A DNA stretch of 64,000 nucleotides from assembly GCA_963828075.1 (NCBI GenBank), contig CAWHDH010000017.1, positions 248,001 to 312,000 on the forward strand. The letters run 5' to 3'. Made by a program: the position numbers and the translations under genes. Below the pieces are notes generated by a model. That model had not been told where the DNA came from. It did not search any database and was given only the letters and a program-made list of their open reading frames with translations. The stretch is from JACCYI01 sp963828075. Lineage in GTDB: Bacteria; Actinomycetota; Thermoleophilia; Solirubrobacterales; Solirubrobacteraceae. Position 1 is the first letter of the stretch, and every line of letters begins with the position of its first letter. This document shows, piece by piece, positions 16,704-24,911 of the stretch.

Positions 16704-16720
16704 AAAAGGCGGCGTCTTTT
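16704..16720. promoter_or_regulatory. Imperfect palindrome, candidate ROK operator
   Basis: AAAAGGCGGCGTCTTTT is symmetric except at three inner positions and is unusually A/T-rich for this genome. It sits 41 bases before the ROK start and about 50 bases before the -35 box of the divergent sugar operon, where a repressor could control both. Confidence 0.4.
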
Positions 16721-16766
16721 GTCGAACATCACGCAGAACTTGCTGTAGTAACCCTTTGCCGTTCTC

Positions 16767-16796
16767 TTGACATCCGGTCAAAGATGCGGCTACCGT
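16767..16796 (+). promoter_or_regulatory. Sigma-70-type promoter of the sugar operon
   Basis: A perfect -35 TTGACA (16767-16772), an 18-base spacer and TACCGT (16791-16796) as -10. The start codon at 16806 comes 9 bases after the -10 box, so the transcript should be leaderless or nearly so. Confidence 0.55.
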
Positions 16797-16805
16797 CCAG
16801 CCCGG

Positions 16806-17942
16806 ATGAGGGATCAGGGTCTTCACGCCGCGCCGGAGGGCGGGGCCGTCGCGCCGTCACACGAGCCGCTGCGCGTCGGGATCGCCGGCACCGGGTTCAT
16901 CGGCGCGGTCCACGCGCGGTCGGCCCGTCTCGCCGGCGCGCGCATCGTCGCCGTCGCCGCCTCGACGCCCGCGCGATCCGCCGACGCCGCCGCCCGCCTC
17001 GGGGCCGAGCGCGCGGCCGAGAGCGCCGAGGCGCTCGTCGCCGCCGACGATCTCGACGTCGTCCACCTCTGCACGCCGAACCACCTCCACGCGCCGCTCG
17101 CCGAGGCCGCCCTGCGGGCCGGCAAGCACGTCGTCTGCGAGAAGCCGCTGGCGATGGACGCTGCCGAGGCCGAGGCGGTCACCGCTGTGGCCGACCAGAG
17201 TGGCCAGGTGGCCACGGTGCCGTTCGTCTACCGCTACCACGCGATGGTCCGCGAGGCCCGGGCCCGGATCGCCGCCGGCGAGCTCGGCCGCGTGCGGCTG
17301 ATCCACGGCGGCTATCTGCAGGACTGGCTGTCGAACCCCGAGGACGACAACTGGCGCGTGGACCCGGCGCTCAGCGGCGCGTCGCGCGCGTTCGCCGACA
17401 TCGGCTCGCACTGGTTCGACCTCATGGAGTTCATGACCGGCGATCGCGTGGCCGCCGTGTGCGCCCAGACGCTGCGGGTCGCCGACGAGCGCGGCGGCCG
17501 CAAGGTGACGACGGAGGACGCGGCGACGGTCATGTTCCGGACCGCCGGCGGGGTCGGCGGCACGATGCTCGTCAGCCAGATCTCACCGGGCCGCAAGAAC
17601 CACCTGCACGTCGAGATCGCCTGCGAGCGGGCGAGCGCGCGCTTCGAGCAGGAGCGCCCCGAGACGCTGTGGATCGGCGAGCGCGCCGGCAACCGCGAGC
17701 TGTGGCGCGACCCGTCGCTGCTCGCGCCCGACGCCGCGCGCCTGGGGAGCATCCCGGTCGGTCATCCGCAGGGCTACAGCGACGCCTTCGACGCCTTCGT
17801 GGCCGACTCCTACGCGGCGATCGCCGGCGAGGAGCCGGCGGGGCTGCCGCGCTTCGCCGACGGCGCTCGGTCGGCCGACGTCGTCGACGCCGTCCTCCGG
17901 TCGGCCGCCGCCGCGGCCTGGACGGAGGTGCCCGCCGCGTGA
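16806..17942 (+). CDS. Gfo/Idh/MocA family sugar oxidoreductase
   Basis: 378 residues. NAD(P)-binding fold at the N-terminus (RVGIAGTGFIGAVHARSARL), VVHLCTPNHLHAPLAEAAL, and the family signature CEKPLAMD with its Lys. The C-terminal substrate domain contains DIGSHWFDLMEFMTGD, with the His that usually acts with the EKP Lys in catalysis. Members oxidise a sugar, polyol or inositol hydroxyl, or the 3-position of a glycoside. It is the first gene of a long run and overlaps the importer ATPase gene by four bases (GTGA). An earlier in-frame ATG at 16767 lies inside the promoter, so 16806 is preferred. Confidence 0.9.
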   Translation: MRDQGLHAAPEGGAVAPSHEPLRVGIAGTGFIGAVHARSARLAGARIVAVAASTPARSADAAARLGAERAAESAEALVAADDLDVVHLCTPNHLHAPLAEAALRAGKHVVCEKPLAMDAAEAEAVTAVADQSGQVATVPFVYRYHAMVREARARIAAGELGRVRLIHGGYLQDWLSNPEDDNWRVDPALSGASRAFADIGSHWFDLMEFMTGDRVAAVCAQTLRVADERGGRKVTTEDAATVMFRTAGGVGGTMLVSQISPGRKNHLHVEIACERASARFEQERPETLWIGERAGNRELWRDPSLLAPDAARLGSIPVGHPQGYSDAFDAFVADSYAAIAGEEPAGLPRFADGARSADVVDAVLRSAAAAAWTEVPAA

Positions 17943-19459
17943 CCGCCGAGGCCGCCCGCGCGCCGCTGCTCGAGATGCGGGGCATCGAGAAGTCCTTCCT
18001 CGGGGTCAACGTGCTGCACGGGGTCGACCTCGACCTCCGCGCCGGCGAGGTTCACGCGCTCGTCGGCGAGAACGGCGCCGGCAAGTCGACGCTGATGAAG
18101 GTCCTCGCCGGCGTCCACCCGCCCGACGCCGGCACGATCCGGATCGACGGCGAGGAGCAGACGTTCCATCACCCCTCCCAGGCGCAGGCGGCGGGCGTCG
18201 GGATCATCTACCAGGAGTTCAACCTCCTCCCGCATCGCTCCGTCGCCGAGAACGTCTTCGTCGGCCGCGAGCCGGCGCGCCGCGGCCTCGTCGACCGCCG
18301 CAAGATGGAGAAGGACACCGACACTTTGCTGCACGACCTCGCGGAGGTCTCCTTCGGCCCGCGATCGCTCGTCGGCCGGCTGTCGGTCGCGCAGCAGCAG
18401 ATGGTCGAGATCGTCAAGGCGCTGTCGCTCGACGCGCGGATCCTGGTCATGGACGAGCCGACCGCCGCGCTCGCCGAGAGCGAGGCCGAGCTGCTGGGCG
18501 CGACGATCCGCCGCCTGCAGGAGCGCGGGATCGGGGTGCTCTACGTCTCGCACCGCCTGCGCGAGGTGTTCGCGCTCGCCGACCGCGTGACGGTGCTCAA
18601 GGACGGCGCGCGCGTCGGCACGGCGCCCGCCGCCGAGCTGGACAACCGCAAGCTCGTCTCGATGATGGTCGGCCGCGACCTCGACCACTACTTCCCGTCC
18701 CGCAACGAGACGCCGGCCGAGGGCGACGTCCGGCTGCGCATCGCCGGCGGCGGGTCGCTCAAGCTCAAGGACATCGACCTCGAGGTGCACGCGGGGGAGA
18801 TCGTCGGCCTCGCCGGCCTGCAGGGCTCGGGGCGCACGGCGCTGGCGCGCGCGATCTTCGGGTCGGACCCGTTCACCCGCGGGACGCTCGAGATCGACGG
18901 CAAGCCGACGACCATCGGCAGCCCGCGTCAGGCGATCCGCACGGGCCTGGGCTTCATCACCGAGGACCGCAAGGCCGAGGGCCTGGCGCTCGCCCAGGAC
19001 GTCCGCGACAACACGCTGCTCGCGTTGCGCGGCATGATGACTGGCCGCCAGCGCCGCGCCGACGGCGGGATCGCGAGCGTCGAGGAGCTCACGCAGTCGA
19101 CCGACCTGCGCGCCCGCAGCCTCGAGCAGGAGGTCCGCTTCCTGAGCGGCGGCAACCAGCAGAAGGTCGTCCTGGGCAAGTGGCTGGCGACGCGCCCGAA
19201 GGTCGTCATCTTCGACGAGCCGACCCGCGGCATCGACGTCGGCGCCAAGGCCGGCATCCACGACCTCATGCGCGGTCTTGCGAAGGACGGCGTGGCGATC
19301 CTGATGATCTCGTCGGAGCTGCCCGAGCTCATCGGGATGAGCGACCGCATCCTGGTGATGCGCGACGGGCGGATCACCGGCGAGCTGCCGGCCGGCGCGG
19401 GCGAGGAGGACATCATGCACCTCGCCACCGGCGGCCATGAGACGGAGGCGGTCGCGTGA
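17939..19459 (+). CDS. Sugar ABC transporter ATP-binding protein (RbsA/MglA type)
   Basis: 506 residues with two fused ATPase halves, as in RbsA, MglA and XylG. First half: Walker A VGENGAGKST, signature-like RLSVAQQQMVEIVKALS and Walker B ILVMDEPTAAL. Second half: degenerate Walker A GLQGSGRTALAR, FITEDRKAEG, signature LSGGNQQKVVLGKWLA and VVIFDEPTRGIDVG. It powers uptake of a monosaccharide or similar polyol from the membrane's inner face. The GTG start overlaps the preceding stop, and its own stop overlaps the next permease gene. It works with the two permeases and binding protein that follow. Confidence 0.95.
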   Translation: MTAEAARAPLLEMRGIEKSFLGVNVLHGVDLDLRAGEVHALVGENGAGKSTLMKVLAGVHPPDAGTIRIDGEEQTFHHPSQAQAAGVGIIYQEFNLLPHRSVAENVFVGREPARRGLVDRRKMEKDTDTLLHDLAEVSFGPRSLVGRLSVAQQQMVEIVKALSLDARILVMDEPTAALAESEAELLGATIRRLQERGIGVLYVSHRLREVFALADRVTVLKDGARVGTAPAAELDNRKLVSMMVGRDLDHYFPSRNETPAEGDVRLRIAGGGSLKLKDIDLEVHAGEIVGLAGLQGSGRTALARAIFGSDPFTRGTLEIDGKPTTIGSPRQAIRTGLGFITEDRKAEGLALAQDVRDNTLLALRGMMTGRQRRADGGIASVEELTQSTDLRARSLEQEVRFLSGGNQQKVVLGKWLATRPKVVIFDEPTRGIDVGAKAGIHDLMRGLAKDGVAILMISSELPELIGMSDRILVMRDGRITGELPAGAGEEDIMHLATGGHETEAVA

Positions 19460-20484
19460 GTCTCGACGTCGACGCGCGCCCCGCCGCCGCTCGCGGCACC
19501 GGGCGCAAGGCCGTGCTGCGGCGCGCCATCGGCTCGTCGCCCGCGGCGCCCGTGTTCGCCGCGCTGCTCGTCGTCTTCGTCCTCGTTCTGATCGTCCTGA
19601 CCGCCAAGGGCGAGTCGTTCCTGACGGTCGGCAACATCGTGAACATGCTCCAGCGCTCGGTCGCGCTGGGCATCGTCAGCGTCGGCCAGACGCTCGCCAT
19701 CCTCGCCGGGTCGCTCGACCTCTCGGTCGGCCAGGTCATCAGCCTCGCGTCGCTGATCGCCGCGACCACGATGGACGGCGAGTCGGCCAACGTGCCGCTC
19801 GGCATCGCGCTGACGCTCGGGATGGGCGTCGCCGTCGGCCTCGCCAACGGCCTCGTCATCACGAAGCTCCGCGTCAACGCGTTCATCGCGACGCTCGGGA
19901 TGGCGCTGATCCTGCGCGGCTACATCGAGAGCCAGTGGGACGGGCCTTCGGGCGCCGTCCCCGACTCCTTCCAGAACCTCGGCTACACCCGGTTCGGGCC
20001 GATCCCGCTCTCCCTGTTCCTGCTCGCGGCGGTCGTCCTCGGCGCGTGGTTCCTCCTGCGCTTCACGCGCTTCGGCCATCACCTGTACGCGGTCGGCGGC
20101 GACGAGGACGTCTCGCGCCTGTCGGGGCTGCGCACCCACCGCACGCTGATCGTGGTGCACGTGCTGTGCGCCACGCTGGCGGCGCTGACCGGCCTGTTCC
20201 TGGCCAGCCGCCTGGGGACCGGGACGCCGGTGGTCGGCTCCGGCGGCGGCTACGACCTCGAGTCGATCGCGGCGGTCGTCCTCGGCGGCACGGCGCTGGC
20301 CGGCGGCCGCGGCGGCGTCCTCGGCACGATCGGCGGGGTCTTCCTCCTCGCGGTCCTCGACAACGCGTTCAACCAGCTCGAGGTCAACGCCTTCCTCAAG
20401 GACGTCATCCGCGGCTTCATCCTGATCGCCGCCGTGGCGGCGTACGCCCGGCGCACCGTCCGCCACGGGGAGCACGTCGCATGA
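19456..20484 (+). CDS. Sugar ABC transporter permease (RbsC family), first
   Basis: 342 residues, GTG start overlapping the ATPase stop. Multiple hydrophobic helices (about 8-10), with the RbsC-family blocks GQTLAILAGSLDLSVGQVIS near the third helix, KLRVNAFIATLGMALILRG and SGGGYDLESIAAVVLGGTAL and AGGRGGVLGT. It forms half of the inner-membrane pore. A second permease gene follows directly, so the channel is probably a heterodimer, unlike the RbsC homodimer. Confidence 0.94.
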   Translation: MSLDVDARPAAARGTGRKAVLRRAIGSSPAAPVFAALLVVFVLVLIVLTAKGESFLTVGNIVNMLQRSVALGIVSVGQTLAILAGSLDLSVGQVISLASLIAATTMDGESANVPLGIALTLGMGVAVGLANGLVITKLRVNAFIATLGMALILRGYIESQWDGPSGAVPDSFQNLGYTRFGPIPLSLFLLAAVVLGAWFLLRFTRFGHHLYAVGGDEDVSRLSGLRTHRTLIVVHVLCATLAALTGLFLASRLGTGTPVVGSGGGYDLESIAAVVLGGTALAGGRGGVLGTIGGVFLLAVLDNAFNQLEVNAFLKDVIRGFILIAAVAAYARRTVRHGEHVA

Positions 20485-21488
20485 GCACCGCCGACGTCGA
20501 CGCGACGACTGCCGTCGCCGAGGAGTCCCGGGGCCGGCGGGCGCTGAGCTCCATCAAGGGCACGGCGCCGATCTTCCTCGTGCTCTTCCTGCTGATCGCG
20601 TGGATCACCGCGATCCAGCCGAGCTTCCTCGAACCAGGCCCGTTCCTCGCCTTCCTCAAGCGCGCGGCGCCGCTGGCGATCCTCGCCGCCGGCCAGTACT
20701 TCGTCATCGTCGCCGGTGGCTTCGACCTCTCGGTGGGATCGCTGGTCACGGTGGTCGTCGTCGTCGCGGCCCGGCTGCTCGACGCCGACGACACGCTCAA
20801 CATCCCGGTCATCGCGCTGCTGCTGGCCATGGGCGTCGCGGTCGGCCTGTTCAACGGCACGGTGACGACGCGGCTGCGCGTCCCCTCGTTCATCACCACC
20901 TTGGGGATGCTGCTGATCCTGCAGGGCGCGGTGTTCCTGTGGACGAGCGGCTCGCCCAAGGGCGCGCTGTCGGACGGCTTCCGCACCATCGGCCGCGGCG
21001 GGATCGAGGGCGTGCCGGTGATCGGGCAGCTGCCGTACTCCGTGCTGCTGCTCATCGCCCTCGGCGCGGTCTGCGTGGCGCTGATGCGAGGGGACTTCGG
21101 CCGCAAGCTGCTCGCGGTCGGCGACAACGACCGCGCGGCCCACCTGTCGGGCATCCCGGTCGCTCGCATGCGGACGATCGCGTTCGTGCTCTCGGGCCTG
21201 TCGGCGGCGATCGCCGGCATCCTGCTCGGCGGCTTCGCCGGCGTCTCGGCGCAGGTCGGGCTCGGCATGGAGTTCGAGGCGATCACCGCCGTCGTGCTCG
21301 GCGGCGTCGCGCTCGGCGGCGGGCGGGGAAGCGTCGTCGCGGCGATGGCCGGCGCCCTGACGCTCGAGGCGCTGTTCACGCTGCTCAACCTGCAGGGGGT
21401 CTCCGGCGCGCTGGAGGACACCGTCCAGGGCCTGATCATCATCGCCGCGGTCTCGTTCGCCTCCTACCGCCTGCGCGGGGCCCGATGA
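20481..21488 (+). CDS. Sugar ABC transporter permease (RbsC family), second
   Basis: 335 residues, ATG overlapping the previous stop. Same family: GQYFVIVAGGFDLSVGSLVT, RLRVPSFITTLGMLLILQG, FGRKLLAVGDNDRAAHLSG, and GMEFEAITAVVLGGVALGGG. The DLSVG and late EAITAVVLGG motifs pair it with the first permease as the other half of the pore. The two proteins are clearly related but well diverged, so this is not a recent duplication. The next gene, encoding the binding protein, begins 56 bases on with its own strong ribosome binding site. Confidence 0.94.
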   Translation: MSTADVDATTAVAEESRGRRALSSIKGTAPIFLVLFLLIAWITAIQPSFLEPGPFLAFLKRAAPLAILAAGQYFVIVAGGFDLSVGSLVTVVVVVAARLLDADDTLNIPVIALLLAMGVAVGLFNGTVTTRLRVPSFITTLGMLLILQGAVFLWTSGSPKGALSDGFRTIGRGGIEGVPVIGQLPYSVLLLIALGAVCVALMRGDFGRKLLAVGDNDRAAHLSGIPVARMRTIAFVLSGLSAAIAGILLGGFAGVSAQVGLGMEFEAITAVVLGGVALGGGRGSVVAAMAGALTLEALFTLLNLQGVSGALEDTVQGLIIIAAVSFASYRLRGAR

Positions 21489-21544
21489 GCGACCGCCGCG
21501 GCATCTCTGCTGTCCCAATCCCTGTCCTGAGGAGGACTCCACCC

Positions 21545-22753
21545 ATGCGAAGGATCTGTTGGCTCGCCGCGCTGTTCGCGCTGGCGCTGTCGTTTGCCGC
21601 GTGCGGCACGACCGATGAGAAGTCAGGCGGCGCCGACGACGGTGCCAGCACGCCCGCCGCGACCGAGGAAGCGGACAAGGGCACCGGCGAGAACAACGCC
21701 GAGTTCTTCGACCAGGCGCAGATGGACAAGCAGCTCGCGCAGCGCACGGCGACCGCGGAGGGTCCCGAGGACAAGCCGTGGGAGCAGATGATCGAGCCGG
21801 AGATGAACGACACGTCGGAGTACAAGAAGGATGGCGGCGGCAACGTCTGCTTCTCCAACGCGGCGGTCGACAACCCGTGGCGCCAGGTCGGCTACAAGAC
21901 CATGCAGGCCGAGGTCAAGCTGCACGACAACATCAAGAACTTCCGCGTCGTCGACGCGGAGGCCAAGGACGACAAGCAGATCTCCGACGTCGAGGAGCTC
22001 GCCGGCGGCAAGTGCGACGTGCTCATCGTGTCGCCGAACACGACCAAGACCCTGACCCCGGCCGTCGAGGCGGCGTGCGAGAAGGTCCCGGTCATCGTGT
22101 TCGACCGCGGCGTGACGACGGACTGCCCCGTCACCTTCATCCACCCGATCGGCGGCTACGCGTACGGCGCGACGGCGGCCGAGTTCCTCACCGAGCAGCT
22201 CAAGCCGGGTGCGAAGGTCCTCGCCTTGCGCATCCTGCCGGGCGTCGACGTGCTCGAGACCCGCTGGTCGGGCGGCAAGCAGATCTTCGACAAGGCGAAG
22301 CTCGAGGTCGTCGGCGTCGAGTTCACCGACGGCGACCCCGCCAAGACGAAGTCGATCGTGAGCGACTACCTTCAGCGCGAGGGCAAGCTCGACGGCGTCT
22401 GGATGGACGCGGGCGCGACGTCGGTCGCGGCGATCGAGGCGTTCGAGGACGCCGGCCAGGACGTGCCGCCGATCACCGGCGAGGACCAGCAGGACTTCCT
22501 CGCCAAGTGGAAGGACGACGGCCTGAAGGCGATTGCCCCGACCTATCCGACGTTCCAGTGGCGGACGGCGGTCATCGCGGCGGCGAAGATCCTCGACGGC
22601 GAGGAGGTCCCGAAGGAGTGGATCCTGCCGCAGCCGACCGTGGACGACTCGAACCTCGACACCTACCTGCGGCCGAACATGCCGCCGCTGCACTACGCGC
22701 TGTGCGGGTGCGAGGAGATGCCCGGGTTCCCGAAGGTCTGGGGCGGCAAGTAA
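21545..22753 (+). CDS. Sugar ABC transporter substrate-binding lipoprotein
   Basis: 402 residues. The N-terminus RRICWLAALFALALSFAAC is a lipoprotein signal ending in a lipobox Cys, then an acidic, low-complexity tether (about residues 22-100) that is longer than usual. The rest is a type I periplasmic binding fold: NVCFSNAAVDNPWRQVGYKT, CDVLIVSPNTTKTLTPAVEA, VPVIVFDRGVTT, GVWMDAGATSVAAIEAFEDA. GGAGG at 21531-21535 lies 9 bases before the ATG. It captures the sugar outside the membrane for the permeases just upstream. The ligand cannot be named; the family takes ribose, galactose, inositol and others. Confidence 0.93.
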   Translation: MRRICWLAALFALALSFAACGTTDEKSGGADDGASTPAATEEADKGTGENNAEFFDQAQMDKQLAQRTATAEGPEDKPWEQMIEPEMNDTSEYKKDGGGNVCFSNAAVDNPWRQVGYKTMQAEVKLHDNIKNFRVVDAEAKDDKQISDVEELAGGKCDVLIVSPNTTKTLTPAVEAACEKVPVIVFDRGVTTDCPVTFIHPIGGYAYGATAAEFLTEQLKPGAKVLALRILPGVDVLETRWSGGKQIFDKAKLEVVGVEFTDGDPAKTKSIVSDYLQREGKLDGVWMDAGATSVAAIEAFEDAGQDVPPITGEDQQDFLAKWKDDGLKAIAPTYPTFQWRTAVIAAAKILDGEEVPKEWILPQPTVDDSNLDTYLRPNMPPLHYALCGCEEMPGFPKVWGGK

Positions 22754-22768
22754 TCCGGTGATGCGCTC

Positions 22769-22797
22769 GGGGCCGCGGACCAGGCGTCCGCGGCCCC
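22769..22797 (+). terminator. Strong GC hairpin after the binding-protein gene
   Basis: GGGGCCGCGGAC and GTCCGCGGCCCC form a perfect 12-base stem with a 5-base loop, 15 bases after the stop. There is no T-run. It may end part of the transcription or protect the 3' end of the binding-protein message, raising its level over downstream genes. Confidence 0.6.
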
Positions 22798-22816
22798 TCG
22801 CGTGTCCGGGACGCAC

Positions 22817-23674
22817 ATGAACCCGATCGGCGCCAACGCCTGGATCTGGGTCTCCCCGCCGACCGACGAGCGGCTGGCCGAGCTCGCGCCGCGCGTGGCC
22901 GGGATGGGGTTCGACGTGCTGGAGATCGCCGTCGAGCAGCCCGGCCAGTGGGATCCGGCGCGCACCGCGGAGCTGCTCGCCGAGCACAGGCTCGCGGCGT
23001 CGGTCTGCCTCGTCATGCCACCGGGGCGCGAGCTCGTGGCGGCCGGCGCGCAGACCATCGCCGAGGCGCAGGGCTACCTGTGCGGCGTCATCGACGCCGC
23101 CGCGGAGGTGGGAGCGCCGGCGGTGGGCGGCCCGGCGTACGCGTCGGTCGGGCGGCTCTGGCGCCTGGAGCCCGACGAGCGCCGCGCGGTCTACGCGCAG
23201 CTGCGCGAGAGCCTCGCGCCGGTGGTCGAGCACGCGGGGGAGCGGGGGGTGCGGCTCGCGGTCGAGCCGCTCGTCCGCTACGAGACGAGCGTCCTGAACA
23301 CCGTGGAGCAGGCGCTCGAGGCCATCGATCCGCTGCCCCTGGAGGCGTGCGGGATCCTGTTCGACACCTACCACGGCAACGTCGAGGAGCGCGGCGTCGC
23401 CGACGCGATCCGGCTCTGCGGCGACCGCCTCGCCCACGTGCACGCGTGCGGCAACGACCGCGGCGCGCCGGGCGAGGACGACCACCTCGACTGGCCGGAG
23501 ATCGCCCGCGCGCTGCGCGACGTGGCCTACGACGGCAACGTCGTCATCGAGTCGTTCACGGCCGAGAACGAGACGATCGCGACCGCCGCGTCGATCTGGC
23601 GGCCGCTCGCCGAGAGCCAGGACGCGCTCGCCGTCGACGGGCTGACATTCCTCCGACGAGTGCTTGCCGTATGA
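22817..23674 (+). CDS. Sugar phosphate isomerase/epimerase family TIM-barrel protein
   Basis: 285 residues. AP endonuclease 2-like TIM barrel: GFDVLEIAVEQPGQW, a Glu in VRLAVEPLVRYE, ILFDTYHGN with Asp and His, LAHVHACGNDRG, and a final VVIESFT. These Glu/Asp/His residues bind a divalent metal in sugar isomerases such as D-psicose or L-ribulose 3-epimerase and related lyases. The gene follows the importer and precedes a dehydrogenase, so it probably acts on an oxidised sugar. A GTG at 22802 would add five residues; I chose the ATG at 22817. Confidence 0.87.
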   Translation: MNPIGANAWIWVSPPTDERLAELAPRVAGMGFDVLEIAVEQPGQWDPARTAELLAEHRLAASVCLVMPPGRELVAAGAQTIAEAQGYLCGVIDAAAEVGAPAVGGPAYASVGRLWRLEPDERRAVYAQLRESLAPVVEHAGERGVRLAVEPLVRYETSVLNTVEQALEAIDPLPLEACGILFDTYHGNVEERGVADAIRLCGDRLAHVHACGNDRGAPGEDDHLDWPEIARALRDVAYDGNVVIESFTAENETIATAASIWRPLAESQDALAVDGLTFLRRVLAV

Positions 23675-23676
23675 GC

Positions 23677-23682
23677 TACGAT
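23677..23682 (+). promoter_or_regulatory. -10-like TACGAT, possible internal promoter
   Basis: TACGAT lies about 39 bases before the ATG at 23721 in the only real gap between the TIM-barrel gene and the next dehydrogenase. No convincing -35 is present. Confidence 0.2.
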
Positions 23683-23720
23683 TCCGGCGGCGCGGCAAAC
23701 GATTTCCGAGAGGCGGGGGG

Positions 23721-24911
23721 ATGACGCTCAGCGAACAGGTCCAGACGGAGGAGCAGGCCACCGGCCGGCGCACCGTGGGGATCGTCATGAACGGGGTCAC
23801 CGGCCGGATGGGGACGAACCAGCACCTCGTCCGCTCGATCCTGGCCATCCGGGCGCAGGGCGGCGTCCGCGTCCGCCCCGACCTGACCATCTGGCCCGAG
23901 CCGCTGCTCGTGGGCCGCAGCGCGGACAAGCTCAGCCGGCTCGCCGACGAGCACTCGCTCGAGCACTGGACGACCGATCTCGACGAGGCCCTCGCCAACG
24001 CCGACTACCCCGTCTACTTCGATGCCCAGCTGACCGCCGTCCGCCTCCCGTCGCTCAAGGCGGCCATCGCCGCGGGCAAGCACATCTACTCCGAGAAGCC
24101 GCTGTCCGAGGACGTCGAGTCCTCGCTCGAGCTCGCCCGCCTCGCGGCCGACGCCGGCGTCAAGAACGGCATCGTGCAGGACAAGCTCTTCCTCCCGGGC
24201 CTGGTCAAGCTCAAGCGCCTGGTCGACGCCGGCTTCTTCGGGCGCATCCTGAGCGTCCGCGGCGAGTTCGGCTACTGGGTCTACCCCGGGCCCGACCCGG
24301 CCCCCCAGCGGCCGTCCTGGAACTACCGCGCCGAGGACGGCGGCGGGATCGTCTCGGACATGTTCCCGCACTGGCAGTACGTGATCGGCGACATCTTCGG
24401 CGAGGTCCGCGCGGTGCTCAACCACGGCGCCACGCACAACCCCGAGCGGATCGACGAGGAGGGCAACCCGTACGCCGCCACCGCCGAAGACGCCGCGTAC
24501 GCGATCTTCGAGCTCGACGGCGGCGTGCTCGTGCAGATGAACTCCTCGTGGTGCGTGCGCGTCCATCGCGACGAGCTGTTCGAGCTGCAGGTCGACGGGA
24601 CCGAGGGCAGCGCCGTGGCCGGCCTGCTCCACTGCGTGGCCCAGCCGGCGGTGAACACCCCGAAGTCGACGTGGAACCCGGACCTGCCCGACCCGATCGA
24701 CCACCGCGCGAACTGGCTCGAGGTCCCCGCCACCGAGGACTACGACAACGGCTTCAAGGCCCAGTGGGAGCTGTTCCTGCGCCACGTCGCGCTCGACGAG
24801 CCGTTCCCGTGGGACTTCCTGGAGGCGGCCAGGGGCGTGCAGCTCGCCGAGCTGGGGATGCGGTCGTGGAAGGAACGCCGCTGGCTCGACGTCCCGGAGC
24901 TGACCCTATGA
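23721..24911 (+). CDS. Gfo/Idh/MocA family oxidoreductase (DUF993-cluster type)
   Basis: 396 residues, distinct from the dehydrogenase at 16806. The nucleotide-binding start is unusual: RTVGIVMNGVTGRMGTNQHL in place of a standard GxGxxG, a form I associate with the dehydrogenases that travel with DUF993. It then has YFDAQLTAVRLPSLKAAIAA, the signature IYSEKPLSED, and EDGGGIVSDMFPHWQYVIGD with a His near the usual catalytic place. It likely oxidises a sugar-derived alcohol. AGGCGGGGGG stands directly before the ATG. The stop overlaps the next start by four bases. Confidence 0.88.
   Translation: MTLSEQVQTEEQATGRRTVGIVMNGVTGRMGTNQHLVRSILAIRAQGGVRVRPDLTIWPEPLLVGRSADKLSRLADEHSLEHWTTDLDEALANADYPVYFDAQLTAVRLPSLKAAIAAGKHIYSEKPLSEDVESSLELARLAADAGVKNGIVQDKLFLPGLVKLKRLVDAGFFGRILSVRGEFGYWVYPGPDPAPQRPSWNYRAEDGGGIVSDMFPHWQYVIGDIFGEVRAVLNHGATHNPERIDEEGNPYAATAEDAAYAIFELDGGVLVQMNSSWCVRVHRDELFELQVDGTEGSAVAGLLHCVAQPAVNTPKSTWNPDLPDPIDHRANWLEVPATEDYDNGFKAQWELFLRHVALDEPFPWDFLEAARGVQLAELGMRSWKERRWLDVPELTL

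Noticed and set aside
16664..16732. Longer N-terminus for the ROK regulator
   Set aside because: The extra 23 codons overlap the operator-like palindrome and read RRRLLLDNRRRRG, not typical of the family.
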